Positions 56,404 through 64,000 of a stretch of DNA of 64,000 nucleotides are shown here, piece after piece. Origin of the DNA: Geodermatophilus sp. YIM 151500 (GTDB lineage: Bacteria; Actinomycetota; Actinomycetes; Mycobacteriales; Geodermatophilaceae); contig NZ_JAOVZT010000012.1 of NCBI RefSeq assembly GCF_025716945.1, positions 68,701-132,700 of the forward strand. Direction: 5' to 3'. The notes beneath the pieces were generated by a model that saw only the letters and a list, made by a program, of their open reading frames with translations, was not told the origin of the DNA and searched no databases. The translations under genes were made by a program, and so were the position numbers. Numbering within the stretch: position 1 is the first letter of the stretch; each line of letters begins with the position of its first letter.

Positions 56404-57561
56404 TCAGCCCGGCAGGCGCACCGGCATGATCAGGTACCGGTAGCTGCCCGCCCGCTCCGCGGGCGCGGCGGGCTGGTCGTCGGCGGCCGGCTCGTCGACC
56501 CCGGAGAGGACGGCGGGCTTGAGCGGGCTGGTGAAGTCCATCCGCGCCCGCTCGGTGTGCACCGCGGCCAGCCCGTCGAGCAGGAACGACGGGTTGAAGC
56601 CGATGGTCAGCGGGTCGCCGTCGAACTCGACGTCGCAGCGCTCCTCGGCCTGGCCCTCGTCGTCGGTGCCCCCGGCACGCAGGGTGACCTGACCCGGCGT
56701 GAACTCGCAGCGCAGCGGGGTGCCCCTCTCGGCGACCAGCGCGACCCGCTTCGCCGCGTCGGTGAACAGGGCGACCGGGAGCACCGCGTGCGCGGCCGAC
56801 TCGGTCGGCATGATCGCCCGGTACTTGACGAACTCGGCGTCCAGCAGCCGGGTCGTGGTCTGCCGGTCCTTGCCCGAGAGGCCGAGGATGCCCTCGCCGC
56901 TGCCGCCGGACGACAGCGACACCACGATCTCCGGGCCGCTGGTCAGCGTCCGCGCCGCATCGGCCAGGGTCCGCGCAGGCACGAGCACGGCCGCCGACGT
57001 CCCCGGGCTCTCCGGTCGCCAGCCGAACTCCCGTACCGCCAGGCGGTAGCGGTCGGTCGCGGCCAGGGTGATCAGGTCGTCCTCGATCTCCAGCCGGACG
57101 CCGGTGAGCATCGGCAGGGTGTCGTCACGGCCGGCAGCGACGGCCACCTGGCCGACCGCCTCGGCGAAGACGTCGCTGTCGACGACGCCCGCCGACGAGG
57201 GCATGGCCGGCAGGGCGGGGTAGTCCTCGACCGGCAGCGTCGGCAGGCTGAACCGGGCGTTGCCGCAGACCAGCGCCAGCCGCGGCCCCTCGGCGGTGAT
57301 CTCGACCGGGTGCGGCGGCAGCGCGCGGGTGATCTCCGCCAGCAACCGGCCGGGCACCAGCGCCTTGCCCGCCTCGGTGGCGGTCACGTCGACCTCGGCG
57401 CGCGCGGACACCTCGTAGTCGAAGCCGGAGACCGACAGCTGGCTGCCGTCGACGTCGAGCATGATGCCGGCCAGCACGGGCACCGACGGCCGCGGCGGCA
57501 GGCTGCGCGCCGTCCAGGCGACGGCGTCTGCGAGCACCTCACGTGCCACCCGGAACTTCAT
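56404..57561 (-). CDS. dnaN: DNA polymerase III sliding clamp (beta subunit)
   Basis: DnaN (385 residues) forms the ring clamp that tethers DNA polymerase III and other enzymes to DNA. The three clamp domains are visible: MKFRVAREVLADAVAWTARSLPPRPSVPVLAGIMLDVDG; the second with FAEAVGQVAVAAGRDDTLPMLTGVRLEIEDDLITLAATDRYRLAVREFGW; and the third ending SYRYLIMPVRLPG, whose C-terminal peptide groove binds partner proteins. The ATG at 57561 is the canonical start. It is transcribed away from oriC. Confidence 0.97.
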   Translation of the reverse strand: MKFRVAREVLADAVAWTARSLPPRPSVPVLAGIMLDVDGSQLSVSGFDYEVSARAEVDVTATEAGKALVPGRLLAEITRALPPHPVEITAEGPRLALVCGNARFSLPTLPVEDYPALPAMPSSAGVVDSDVFAEAVGQVAVAAGRDDTLPMLTGVRLEIEDDLITLAATDRYRLAVREFGWRPESPGTSAAVLVPARTLADAARTLTSGPEIVVSLSSGGSGEGILGLSGKDRQTTTRLLDAEFVKYRAIMPTESAAHAVLPVALFTDAAKRVALVAERGTPLRCEFTPGQVTLRAGGTDDEGQAEERCDVEFDGDPLTIGFNPSFLLDGLAAVHTERARMDFTSPLKPAVLSGVDEPAADDQPAAPAERAGSYRYLIMPVRLPG

Positions 57562-58152
57562 GACTCGACCCACCCCACCCGTCGCTCGTTTCTCCGTGTG
57601 CCGGGTCCGGTCGCTGACGCAGCGCTGCCCGTGCGCAGCACATCGTGCCCGCAGCCCCGGTCCGTCGGGCAACCCCCGTCCACCGGTAGATGCCGGAGGA
57701 ACCGTGCCAGCACGCCCAGCGGCCCCTCCGGGCGCACCGTCCCCACCCTGCCTGCTGTTCGAGAAAGCCTCGGGATCTCTCCTTCATCCTCGTCATCACC
57801 GGTGTGGAAGCTGGGGAACGGGGCCCTCTGCGCAGGTCGGCCGCCGGATCGGGCTGTTGGCCGGATGTGGGCGGTGGGCGTCGTCCTGTTGTCGACACGT
57901 GGACATCTCGACGGCTGTGCACCGGGTGGCTGCGCCGTCCACCCGCTGTCCCCGGTGAACTCACGGCCGGTCCCCAGGCTCTGCACGCGGCGCCGAGCCC
58001 AGCGGCCAGGCGACCCGGGCGCTGCGTGCGCGAGACCTCGCAGGGCGACGTCGTCGCAGGTCAGCGGCCTGCTGCCCGCCACCGCCGGCGACGTGGCGGT
58101 GAACGGCGGCCGGCAAGGTCGTGACACGAGGTGACCCGGCGGGCATCCGTCC

Positions 58153-58183
58153 GTCCCCAGACTGTGCACATCCCTGGGGACAA
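58153..58183. other. oriC palindromic element with DnaA-like sites
   Basis: GTCCCCAG and CTGGGGAC arms flank an A-CTGTGCACA-TCC core. Read in reverse, the distal arm gives TTGTCCCCA, one base from the DnaA box. It is nearly identical to 38953-38982. Confidence 0.7.
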
Positions 58184-58273
58184 CTTCTCGACCAGTCGAC
58201 CGCCGGCGGGGCGGCAACCTCGGCGCGACCGCGCCGGACTGGCCGTCGACGACTCGCCGTCGACATCCCCACC

Positions 58274-58282
58274 TGTGGACAA
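58274..58282 (-). other. Perfect DnaA box TTGTCCACA in oriC
   Basis: The plus strand reads TGTGGACAA. This is the only exact actinobacterial-consensus box I see within the dnaA-dnaN gap. Confidence 0.8.
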
Positions 58283-58429
58283 GTCCGTGGGCGGCCGGTG
58301 CACGGCGCCCCCGGCGGGGTTCACGCAGCGTCGCCGCCGCGCCGAGGACCATCCGGTGCGTTCCTCGCGGGCCGCGGCCGGCACGGCCTCCGGGGCCGGA
58401 GGACCACCCGAGCTGCGGTCGGGAACGGG

Positions 58430-60184
58430 TCAGGACCGGGCGCGGCTCTTGATGCGCGCGGTCAGCTCGGTGACCTGGGTGTAGGTGGCCCGGCGCTCGC
58501 TCATCAGGTTGGTGATCTTCTTGACCGCGTGCATGACGGTGGTGTGGTCCTTGCCGCCGAAGGAGGCCCCGATCCGCGGCAGCGACAGCTCGGTGAGCTC
58601 CCGGCACAGGTACATGGCGATCTGCCGGGCGTTGACCAGCGTGCGGCTGCGGTTGGCACCCTGCAGCTCCTCCATCGTCACGCTGAAGTACTCGGCGGTG
58701 GCGGCCATGATGATCGCCGCGGTGATCTGCGGGCCCTGCTCGTCGCTGATCAGGTCCTTGAGCACCAGCTCGGCCAGCGGCAGGTCGACCTGCTGCTTGT
58801 TCAACGACGCGAACGCGGTCACCCGGATCAGCGCGCCCTCGAGCTCGCGGATGTTGGTCTGCACCTTGCTGGCGATGAACTCCAGCACCGCGTCGGGCAC
58901 CTGCAACCGTTCGCCCCACGCCTTCTTGCGCAGGATCGCGATGCGGGTCTCCAGGTCCGGCGCCTGGACGTCGGTGATCAGGCCCCACTCGAAGCGGGTG
59001 CGCAGCCGGTCCTCCAGCGTGGTCAGCTTCTTCGGCGCCCGGTCGGAGGTGATGACGATCTGCTTGCTGGCGTTGTGCAGCGTGTTGAAGGTGTGGAAGA
59101 ACTCCTCCTGCGTCCGTTCGGCGCGCTCCAGGAACTGGATGTCGTCGATGAGCAGGAAGTCGATGTCGCGGTAGCGGCGGCGGAAGTCCTCGGCCCGGCC
59201 GGAGTGCACCAGGTTGATGAACTCGTTCGTGAACTCCTCGGTGCTCACGTAGCGCACCCGCACGTTGGGGAACATCCGGGCGGCGTAGTGGCCGATCGCG
59301 TGCAGCAGGTGCGTCTTGCCGAGGCCGGACTCGCCGTAGATGAACAGCGGGTTGTACGCGCGGGCCGGCGCCTCGGCCACCGCCACCGCCGCGGCGTGCG
59401 CGAAGCGGTTGCTGTTGCCGATGACGAACGAGTCGAACACGTACTTGGGGTTCAGCCCCGGGTCCTGGCCGGCCGGACGACGCTCGACGAAGCCCGCGCC
59501 CTCGCGGCCGGTGCCGCGCTCGGGTCGGAGGAGGGGCTCGGGAGCGGCCGCCGGCTCGGTGTCGAACGGCAGGACGGCGGCGACGCCGACACCGGGGCCG
59601 CTGTCGACCGGCGCGCTGTCGGGGTCCGCGGGCGTCGGCTGCGCGCCGGACCACGCCGTCCCGCCCCAGTCCTCCGGGGCGCCGCGGTCGACCGACGCCG
59701 GCCGGTCGGCTCGGCGCAGGGCGGCGGCGTCCTCGTGCCCGGCGGACGACGCATCCGGCAGCTCGCGGTCCCACGGTGGGCTGCCGGCGTCGGTGCGGAC
59801 GCCGAACGCGCTGCGCCCGTCGTCGGCGCGGTCGCGGATGGCCCGGTCCTCCTCGGTGAGGGACGTCTCGACCGCCGACCACGGACGCCGCACCGGCTGC
59901 TCCTCGCGGGGTGCCGGCTCGGGCGGCAGGTCCTCCAGCTGGACGGCGACGCGGATGTCCCGGCCGAAACGCTCGGACAGCGCTTCGGCGAGCACGCGGC
60001 GCATCCGTGACTCGAGCACCGTCTGGGTGAACTCGTTGGGGGCGGCCAGCACCGCGGTGTCCTCGAAGAGCCCCAACGGCCGGGTGAGGTTGAGCATGGC
60101 GTTCTGCTGCGGCGAGAGACTCGTCGCCAGCCGCGCGCGGATCTGGTCCCAAACCGCCGTCAGGTCGAGCGTGGCGTCGGCCAT
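58430..60184 (-). CDS. dnaA: Chromosomal replication initiator DnaA
   Basis: DnaA (584 residues) binds DnaA boxes and opens oriC. Domain I (about 1-88) begins [53 protein letters not shown]. Domain II is a long acidic, Pro-rich linker (about 90-242), as in other high-GC actinobacteria. Domain III is the AAA+ ATPase with Walker A GESGLGKT (284-291) and [27 protein letters not shown]. Domain IV carries the DNA-binding signature [16 protein letters not shown]. The ATG at 60184 gives the expected N-terminus. DnaA-box-like sites upstream (60412-60454) suggest autoregulation. Confidence 0.98.
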   Translation of the reverse strand: MADATLDLTAVWDQIRARLATSLSPQQNAMLNLTRPLGLFEDTAVLAAPNEFTQTVLESRMRRVLAEALSERFGRDIRVAVQLEDLPPEPAPREEQPVRRPWSAVETSLTEEDRAIRDRADDGRSAFGVRTDAGSPPWDRELPDASSAGHEDAAALRRADRPASVDRGAPEDWGGTAWSGAQPTPADPDSAPVDSGPGVGVAAVLPFDTEPAAAPEPLLRPERGTGREGAGFVERRPAGQDPGLNPKYVFDSFVIGNSNRFAHAAAVAVAEAPARAYNPLFIYGESGLGKTHLLHAIGHYAARMFPNVRVRYVSTEEFTNEFINLVHSGRAEDFRRRYRDIDFLLIDDIQFLERAERTQEEFFHTFNTLHNASKQIVITSDRAPKKLTTLEDRLRTRFEWGLITDVQAPDLETRIAILRKKAWGERLQVPDAVLEFIASKVQTNIRELEGALIRVTAFASLNKQQVDLPLAELVLKDLISDEQGPQITAAIIMAATAEYFSVTMEELQGANRSRTLVNARQIAMYLCRELTELSLPRIGASFGGKDHTTVMHAVKKITNLMSERRATYTQVTELTARIKSRARS

Positions 60185-61012
60185 GCGGTGTCGTCCTCCC
60201 CTGCTGTCGGCCCCGGTCGGCGGCCGGTCACTGCGCGGCGGTCGCGCCCGGCTCTGGCTCCGGAGGAGCCGGGCCCCGCAGGACCCGCTCCCGGCGGCCG
60301 CTCGCGGCCGTGCCCGACGCAGGCGGCGGGCACTCGCCGGCCCGCCACCTCCCGCGCCGTCCCCGCCGGCGCGCCCGGTGCGCGTGGACTGCCGGCTCCG
60401 CCCGTGACCGCCTGTGGACAGGTGGACACAGTACGTCCACACCGGTGTTCACAGGGTGTGCACGGCCGGGGAGGAGGTGACCGGACCTCCGTCCGGATGC
60501 GTCCGCGCGACCGGCGTCGCTGCAGGTCACGGGCCGATCCGGAGGTGGATCGGGCGGGCCGGCGACCGCTCGGCCACCGGGGTCGGCCCGCGCGCCGGAT
60601 CCTGGTTCGCCCGGCACGGAGCGACGGCGACGCTAACAGCCCTGTCCACAGCCCGGCAACGATCCTGCGGTTCGACCCGGCGCGTCGACGCGAGGAGGTG
60701 CCGCTCCGGCTGCGGCGTGCCGCCGCCGGCCGACCCGGTCGGAGGGCGAGCATGTCCGGTCGGTCCCCCGCCGGCCGCCGGGACGTCGCCGACCTCGGTT
60801 ATGCTGGCGGGCAGTCCGTGGCCGGTTCCGTGCTGCCTGCCGGCAGCCGCACGTCGGAGCAGGTGCGTCCCTGCCCTCGAGGCGAGTGGACCGGCCGCGG
60901 CGATCAGCTTCCGGGGGTCACCGGGGTGCGGCTCCCGCCGTCCGTCCGGCACCCCCTGCGCGCCCGTCCACCGGCGGGCGGGCACCGCCGACGTCTGCAG
61001 TGGGAGTACCTC
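60185..61012. promoter_or_regulatory. dnaA-rpmH divergent promoter region with DnaA-box cluster
   Basis: No gene is evident in 828 nt. A cluster of DnaA-box-like 9-mers lies at 60412-60464: CTGTGGACA, GGTGGACAC, CGTCCACAC, TGTTCACAG and GTGTGCACG. A further CTGTCCACA lies at 60642-60650. TATGCT (60800-60805) is a -10 candidate for rpmH, about 210 nt upstream. This divergent region probably controls dnaA by DnaA itself. Confidence 0.6.
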
Positions 61013-61150
61013 GTGAGCAAGCGCACCTTCCAGCCGAACAACCGCCGCCGGTCGAAGACCCACGGCTTCCGGCTGCGGATGCGCACCCGCGCCGGCCGCG
61101 CGATCATCGCCGGCCGCCGGCGCAAGGGCCGCGAGAAGCTCTCCGCCTGA
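61013..61150 (+). CDS. rpmH: 50S ribosomal protein L34
   Basis: Ribosomal protein L34 (45 residues) is Arg/Lys-rich. It starts [31 protein letters not shown] and ends [10 protein letters not shown], the full family signature. The GTG at 61013 is the first codon of the canonical MSKRTFQPN. rnpA starts one nt after its stop, so ribosomal protein and RNase P protein are co-transcribed, as in nearly all bacteria. It is divergent from dnaA. Confidence 0.98.
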   Translation: MSKRTFQPNNRRRSKTHGFRLRMRTRAGRAIIAGRRRKGREKLSA

Positions 61151-61151
61151 G

Positions 61152-61538
61152 GTGCTGCCCGCGCAGGCCCGCCTGCGCCGGCGTCCGGAGTTCACCGCGG
61201 TCGTCCGGTCCGGGCGACGCGTCGGGCGCCCCACCATGGTGATCCACTTCCTGCCCGGACGCGGCGCCGCCGGCGGCGCGGGTTCGGCACGCGCCGGCTT
61301 CGTCGTCGGCCGGACGGTGGGCGGTTCGGTCGCCCGGCACCGCGTCACCCGGCGGCTGCGCGCCCTCGTGCGCGACGAGCTGCCGCGGCTACCCGCGACC
61401 GCCGACCTGGTGGTGCGCGCGCGCCCGGAGGCGGCCGACGCCGACTTCGAGTCCCTGCGCCGCGACCTGCGCAGCGCGCTCGACCGGGTGCTCGCCGCAC
61501 CGCCGGTGCGCCCGGACGGGACGGGAGCCCGGCCGTGA
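61152..61538 (+). CDS. rnpA: Ribonuclease P protein component
   Basis: RnpA (128 residues) is the protein subunit of RNase P, which trims the 5' leader of tRNA precursors together with the M1 RNA. The fold is recognisable from [62 protein letters not shown] (the RNR-like basic motif, here RHRVTRRLR) and [26 protein letters not shown]. The GTG start is one nt after rpmH. The yidD start overlaps its stop by four nt. Confidence 0.95.
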   Translation: MLPAQARLRRRPEFTAVVRSGRRVGRPTMVIHFLPGRGAAGGAGSARAGFVVGRTVGGSVARHRVTRRLRALVRDELPRLPATADLVVRARPEAADADFESLRRDLRSALDRVLAAPPVRPDGTGARP

Positions 61539-61969
61539 GCGCGGCGCCGGGCCGCCGCGGCCGTCGCGATGGGCCCTCCCGCGTCGGACGGGGCCTGCTG
61601 GCAGTGGTGCGGTTCTACCAACGGGCGGTGAGCCCGGCGCTCCCGCCACGCTGCCGCTTCCACCCGACCTGCAGCGCCTACGCGGTCGAGGCGATCGAGC
61701 GGCACGGCGCCGCCCGGGGCAGCTGGCTCGCCGTGCGCCGGTTGGCCAAGTGCGCGCCATGGCACCCGGGCGGCGTCGACCTCGTCCCGCCGGCTCCGCC
61801 GTCGGCCGTCCCGCCGCCGGCGGACCCGTCCCCGGGGGAGCGGGCCGGAACCGCGCACGCCGCCCGCTCGTCGAGCACTCCGGCGCCGACGTCCGGTCCC
61901 GATAGCCCACCGACCGCCACCCCGCAGGCCCGCCGGCGGGCCACCCAGGAGGAGTCCTCCGTTGCTTGA
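61535..61969 (+). CDS. yidD: Membrane protein insertion efficiency factor YidD
   Basis: This YidD-family protein (144 residues) helps YidC-dependent insertion of membrane proteins and associates with the inner face of the membrane through an amphipathic helix. The core is [65 protein letters not shown], containing the conserved CRFxPTCSxYA and CxPWHPGG. About 55 extra Pro/Ser/Thr-rich residues follow, absent from ~80-residue homologues. The GTG overlaps the rnpA stop by four nt and its own stop overlaps the yidC TTG region by eight nt. Confidence 0.95.
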   Translation: MSAAPGRRGRRDGPSRVGRGLLAVVRFYQRAVSPALPPRCRFHPTCSAYAVEAIERHGAARGSWLAVRRLAKCAPWHPGGVDLVPPAPPSAVPPPADPSPGERAGTAHAARSSSTPAPTSGPDSPPTATPQARRRATQEESSVA

Positions 61970-63110
61970 CTGGCTCTACACCGCCATCGCGTGGGTGATG
62001 AAGCAGTGGCACACGCTGTTCTCCACGTTCCTCGACCCGGCCGGCGGCATCACCTGGGCGCTGTCGATCGCCTTCCTGGTGGTCACCGTCCGTCTGATCC
62101 TGTTCCCGCTGTTCGTGAAGCAGGTCAAGTCGCAGCGGGCCATGCAGGAGATCGCGCCGGAGTTGCAGAAGCTGCGCCAGCAGTACGGCGCCGACCGGCA
62201 GGGCTACAGCCAGGCCGTGATGGCCCTGCAGCGCGAGCGCGGCGTGAACCCGCTGGCCGGCTGCCTGCCGATCCTGCCGCAGATCCCGATCTTCCTGGCG
62301 TTGTTCCACGTGCTGCGCCGGCTCGCACCGGGCAAGGAGGGCCTCTACAGCTGGTCGACGGAGCTGACGCAGCAGGCCTCGGTGGCCGAGTTGTTCGGCG
62401 CGCCGATCTCCGCGTCGTTCGACATGACCGGCGCCAAGGAGGACGCGATCCTGGCTCTGCCCGGGGTCGGGTACACCGAGATCCGGGTCGTCGCGTTCGT
62501 GCTGATCGTGACGATGTGCTTCACGACCTTCTTCACCCAGAAGCAGATCATGCGGCGGTCCGGCCCGGTCGAGGGCCAGGCCGCGATGGTGCAGAAGTTC
62601 CTTCTGTACGGCATGCCGCTGTCGCTGTTCGTGACGGGCTTCTTCTTCCCGATCGGCGTCCTGCTCTACTGGATGACGAACAACCTCTGGACCATGGGTC
62701 AGCAGTTCTTCATCCTCCGCAAGATGCCCCCGCCCGGCTCGGCCGCCGCCAAGGCCAAGGCCGAGGCCGGCAAGCCAGTCGTCGACCCGAAGACCCTCGC
62801 CCCCAAGCCGGGCGCCAAGCCGGTCCGGCCCAAGGCCGGCCGCCCGCAGCCCCCGGCGGCCGCGTCCGGCGACACCGCCGCGGCCGGCGACACCGCCGCG
62901 TCCGGGGACACCGCCGCGGCCGGCGACGAGGCGCCGTCAGAGACGCCGTCCCCCGCCGACGCGGCATCCGCCGGCGGCAGCAGCGACGGGAGGCCCGATG
63001 GCAAGGCCGCCGGTACCCCGGCCCGCCGGAGCCCGCAGGGCCGACCGCGGGCAGCCGCCGGGCGGGGTGGCCAGGCGCCGGCCAACCGCGGCAAGCGCAA
63101 GCGCCGCTGA
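61962..63110 (+). CDS. yidC: Membrane protein insertase YidC
   Basis: YidC (382 residues) inserts and folds membrane proteins, with or without SecYEG. The core has about five helices: the N-terminal segment ([15 protein letters not shown]), then [49 protein letters not shown] with the conserved groove Arg, [22 protein letters not shown] and [21 protein letters not shown] long Ala/Pro/Lys tail rich in GDTAA repeats ends in basic GKRKRR, like the positively charged tails that contact ribosomes. The start is TTG with AGGAGG well placed; it overlaps yidD. Confidence 0.95.
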   Translation: MLDWLYTAIAWVMKQWHTLFSTFLDPAGGITWALSIAFLVVTVRLILFPLFVKQVKSQRAMQEIAPELQKLRQQYGADRQGYSQAVMALQRERGVNPLAGCLPILPQIPIFLALFHVLRRLAPGKEGLYSWSTELTQQASVAELFGAPISASFDMTGAKEDAILALPGVGYTEIRVVAFVLIVTMCFTTFFTQKQIMRRSGPVEGQAAMVQKFLLYGMPLSLFVTGFFFPIGVLLYWMTNNLWTMGQQFFILRKMPPPGSAAAKAKAEAGKPVVDPKTLAPKPGAKPVRPKAGRPQPPAAASGDTAAAGDTAASGDTAAAGDEAPSETPSPADAASAGGSSDGRPDGKAAGTPARRSPQGRPRAAAGRGGQAPANRGKRKRR

Positions 63111-63195
63111 GCCGACCGCCGGCCCGCCGGCCGACCGTCGGCCCCTCCGACCCACCGGGCACGTCCCGCCGCCGCACCGACCTGGAGGACCCCCC

Positions 63196-63879
63196 ATGAC
63201 GTCCCCGCAGCACCAGCCCGGCACCGATCCCGGTCCGGGCGACAGCCTCGTGACCGCCGAGGCCACCTCCGGTGCCGTCCTGAGCCCCGCTCCTGCTCCG
63301 TCGTCCGATGCGGGGCCGCCCGTGCTGCCGGACGCGGACGCCGGCAGCGACGACGCCCTCGTGGAGCCGGTCGAGACCGAACCGGTACGCGCGCGCGGCG
63401 CGGCCGGGCGTGCCGACGAGGACCTGCTCGTCCGCGAGGGTGACGTGGCGGGCGACTACCTCGAGCGGCTGCTGGACATCCTCGACGTGGACGGCGACAT
63501 CGACCTCGACGTCGAGGGTGACCGGGCCTCCGTCGCCATCGTGGGCGGTGGGCTGGACGACCTGATCGGGCCGGACGGCGCCACGCTGGAGGCGCTGCAG
63601 GAGCTCACCCGCCTGGCCGTCGCCCAGTCGACCGGGGTGCGCAGCCGGCTGATGCTCGACATCGGGGAGTTCCGCGCGCGGCGGCGGGCCGATCTCACCG
63701 CGCTGGCAGGTGCGACCGCCCGGCGGGTGGCCGACAGCCGCCAGCCCGAGCGGCTCGCGCCGATGAACCCGTTCGAGCGCAAGGTCGTGCACGACGTCGT
63801 CGCCGCGGTCGCCGGCGTCCGCAGCGAGTCCGAGGGCGAGGAGCCGAACCGCCGCGTCGTGGTCCTGCCGGATCAGTGA
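63196..63879 (+). CDS. khpB: KH and R3H domain RNA-binding protein KhpB (Jag)
   Basis: This Jag/KhpB/EloR-type RNA-binding protein (227 residues) binds RNA with KhpA and affects cell elongation in firmicutes. The N-terminal ~75 residues are acidic and low-complexity and replace the Jag-N domain. The KH domain shows LDVEGDRASVAIVGGGLDDLIGPDGATLEALQELTRLAVAQS (GxxG loop GPDG). The R3H domain shows RRADLTALAGATARRVADSRQPERLAPMNPFERKVVHDVVA. GGAGGACCCCCC precedes the ATG. It is the last gene of the rpmH-rnpA-yidD-yidC-khpB cluster in view. Confidence 0.94.
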   Translation: MTSPQHQPGTDPGPGDSLVTAEATSGAVLSPAPAPSSDAGPPVLPDADAGSDDALVEPVETEPVRARGAAGRADEDLLVREGDVAGDYLERLLDILDVDGDIDLDVEGDRASVAIVGGGLDDLIGPDGATLEALQELTRLAVAQSTGVRSRLMLDIGEFRARRRADLTALAGATARRVADSRQPERLAPMNPFERKVVHDVVAAVAGVRSESEGEEPNRRVVVLPDQ

Positions 63880-64000
63880 GCGGACAGGGGCGTGAGCATC
63901 GCAGCGAGGAACGAGCGAGGAGCGGAGCGCCCCGCGGGAGCGAACCGGCGATGTCGAGCGGACAGGGGCGTGAGCATCGCAGCGAGGAACGAGCGAGGAG
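63878..64000 (+). repeat. 78-bp-period direct repeat after khpB, cut by the window edge
   Basis: A 45-nt sequence beginning gagcggacaggggcgtgagc occurs at 63878-63922 and again, base for base, at 63956-64000, where the window ends. The repeat is rich in GAGCGAGGA motifs. The first copy overlaps the khpB stop codon. More copies may follow. Confidence 0.92.

Larger units (their letters stand above)
57562..58429. other. Replication origin oriC (dnaA-dnaN intergenic region)
   Basis: This 868-nt gene-free region between dnaA and dnaN is where actinobacterial origins lie. It contains a perfect DnaA box TTGTCCACA on the minus strand (58274-58282), near matches TTGTCGACA (57889) and CGTGGACAT (57898), CTGTGCACC (57915), CCGTCCACC (57935), and the palindromic element 58153-58183 with its CTGTGCACA core. 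AT-rich tracts are weak, so the unwinding element cannot be pinpointed. Confidence 0.85.

Overview
The window is very GC-rich actinobacterial chromosome spanning the replication origin. Gene order and orientation from dnaA to the tRNA-Leu gene match the Mycobacterium tuberculosis Rv0001-Rv0020c block, seen here in inverted orientation. Codon use is extreme at third-position G/C, and GTG starts are common. The high GC, the DUF222/HNH gene and the style of the intergenic repeats suggest a member of the Geodermatophilaceae (Blastococcus, Geodermatophilus or Modestobacter type). That placement is an inference, not something read directly.

Layout. (1) 0-27 kb is a housekeeping and accessory stretch of short operons. 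It holds cinA, a third PknA-like Ser/Thr kinase, an enoyl-CoA hydratase, an MBL-fold hydrolase, a GntR regulator divergent from pfkA, a TetR regulator, a metallophosphoesterase, a CYTH-CHAD protein, a PRC-barrel/DUF2382 stress protein, an omega-amidase/aminotransferase pair, an epimerase-MOSC-S4 operon, a DUF222/HNH gene behind a LexA-type box, an acyl-CoA dehydrogenase and several small enzymes. (2) 26.8-36.6 kb holds tRNA-Leu and the peptidoglycan/cell-division signalling operon fhaA-fhaB-pstP-rodA-pbpA-pknA-pknB. (3) 36.7-42.2 kb holds a TrpG-like amidotransferase, a DUF881 protein, crgA, a PH-like membrane protein, a rhomboid protease, cyclophilin and a subtilisin-like protease. (4) 42.3-48.7 kb holds tRNA-Ala, a DLW-39 peptide, tRNA-Ile, a DUF3566 protein, gyrA and gyrB. 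(5) 49-53.3 kb is a three-gene block (amino-acid permease, NAD-binding/DUF2867 protein, an unrecognised protein) that separates gyrB from dciA. (6) 53.4-60.2 kb holds dciA, recF, gnd, dnaN, oriC and dnaA. (7) 61-63.9 kb, on the other side and diverging, holds rpmH-rnpA-yidD-yidC-khpB. A 78-bp-period repeat then runs off the right edge.

How the parts work together. The dnaA/oriC/dnaN/recF/dciA/gyrBA set starts, loads and relaxes replication forks. Two identical parS-like palindromes (about 52.0 and 18.3 kb) fit ParB loading near the origin. The pknB/pknA kinases, PstP phosphatase, FHA readers, RodA/FtsW and PbpA form a signalling unit for elongation and septation, with CrgA nearby. The rpmH end couples ribosome and RNase P supply to YidC membrane insertion.

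Most notable observations: two tandem, SD-coupled 14-codon mini-cistrons between pstP and rodA; a palindromic element shared by oriC and the intergenic region at 38.95 kb, which also has DnaA-box-like sequences; a LexA-type box in front of the DUF222/HNH gene; and two genes whose true N-termini appear to begin at CTG. No mobile element, prophage or CRISPR array was found.
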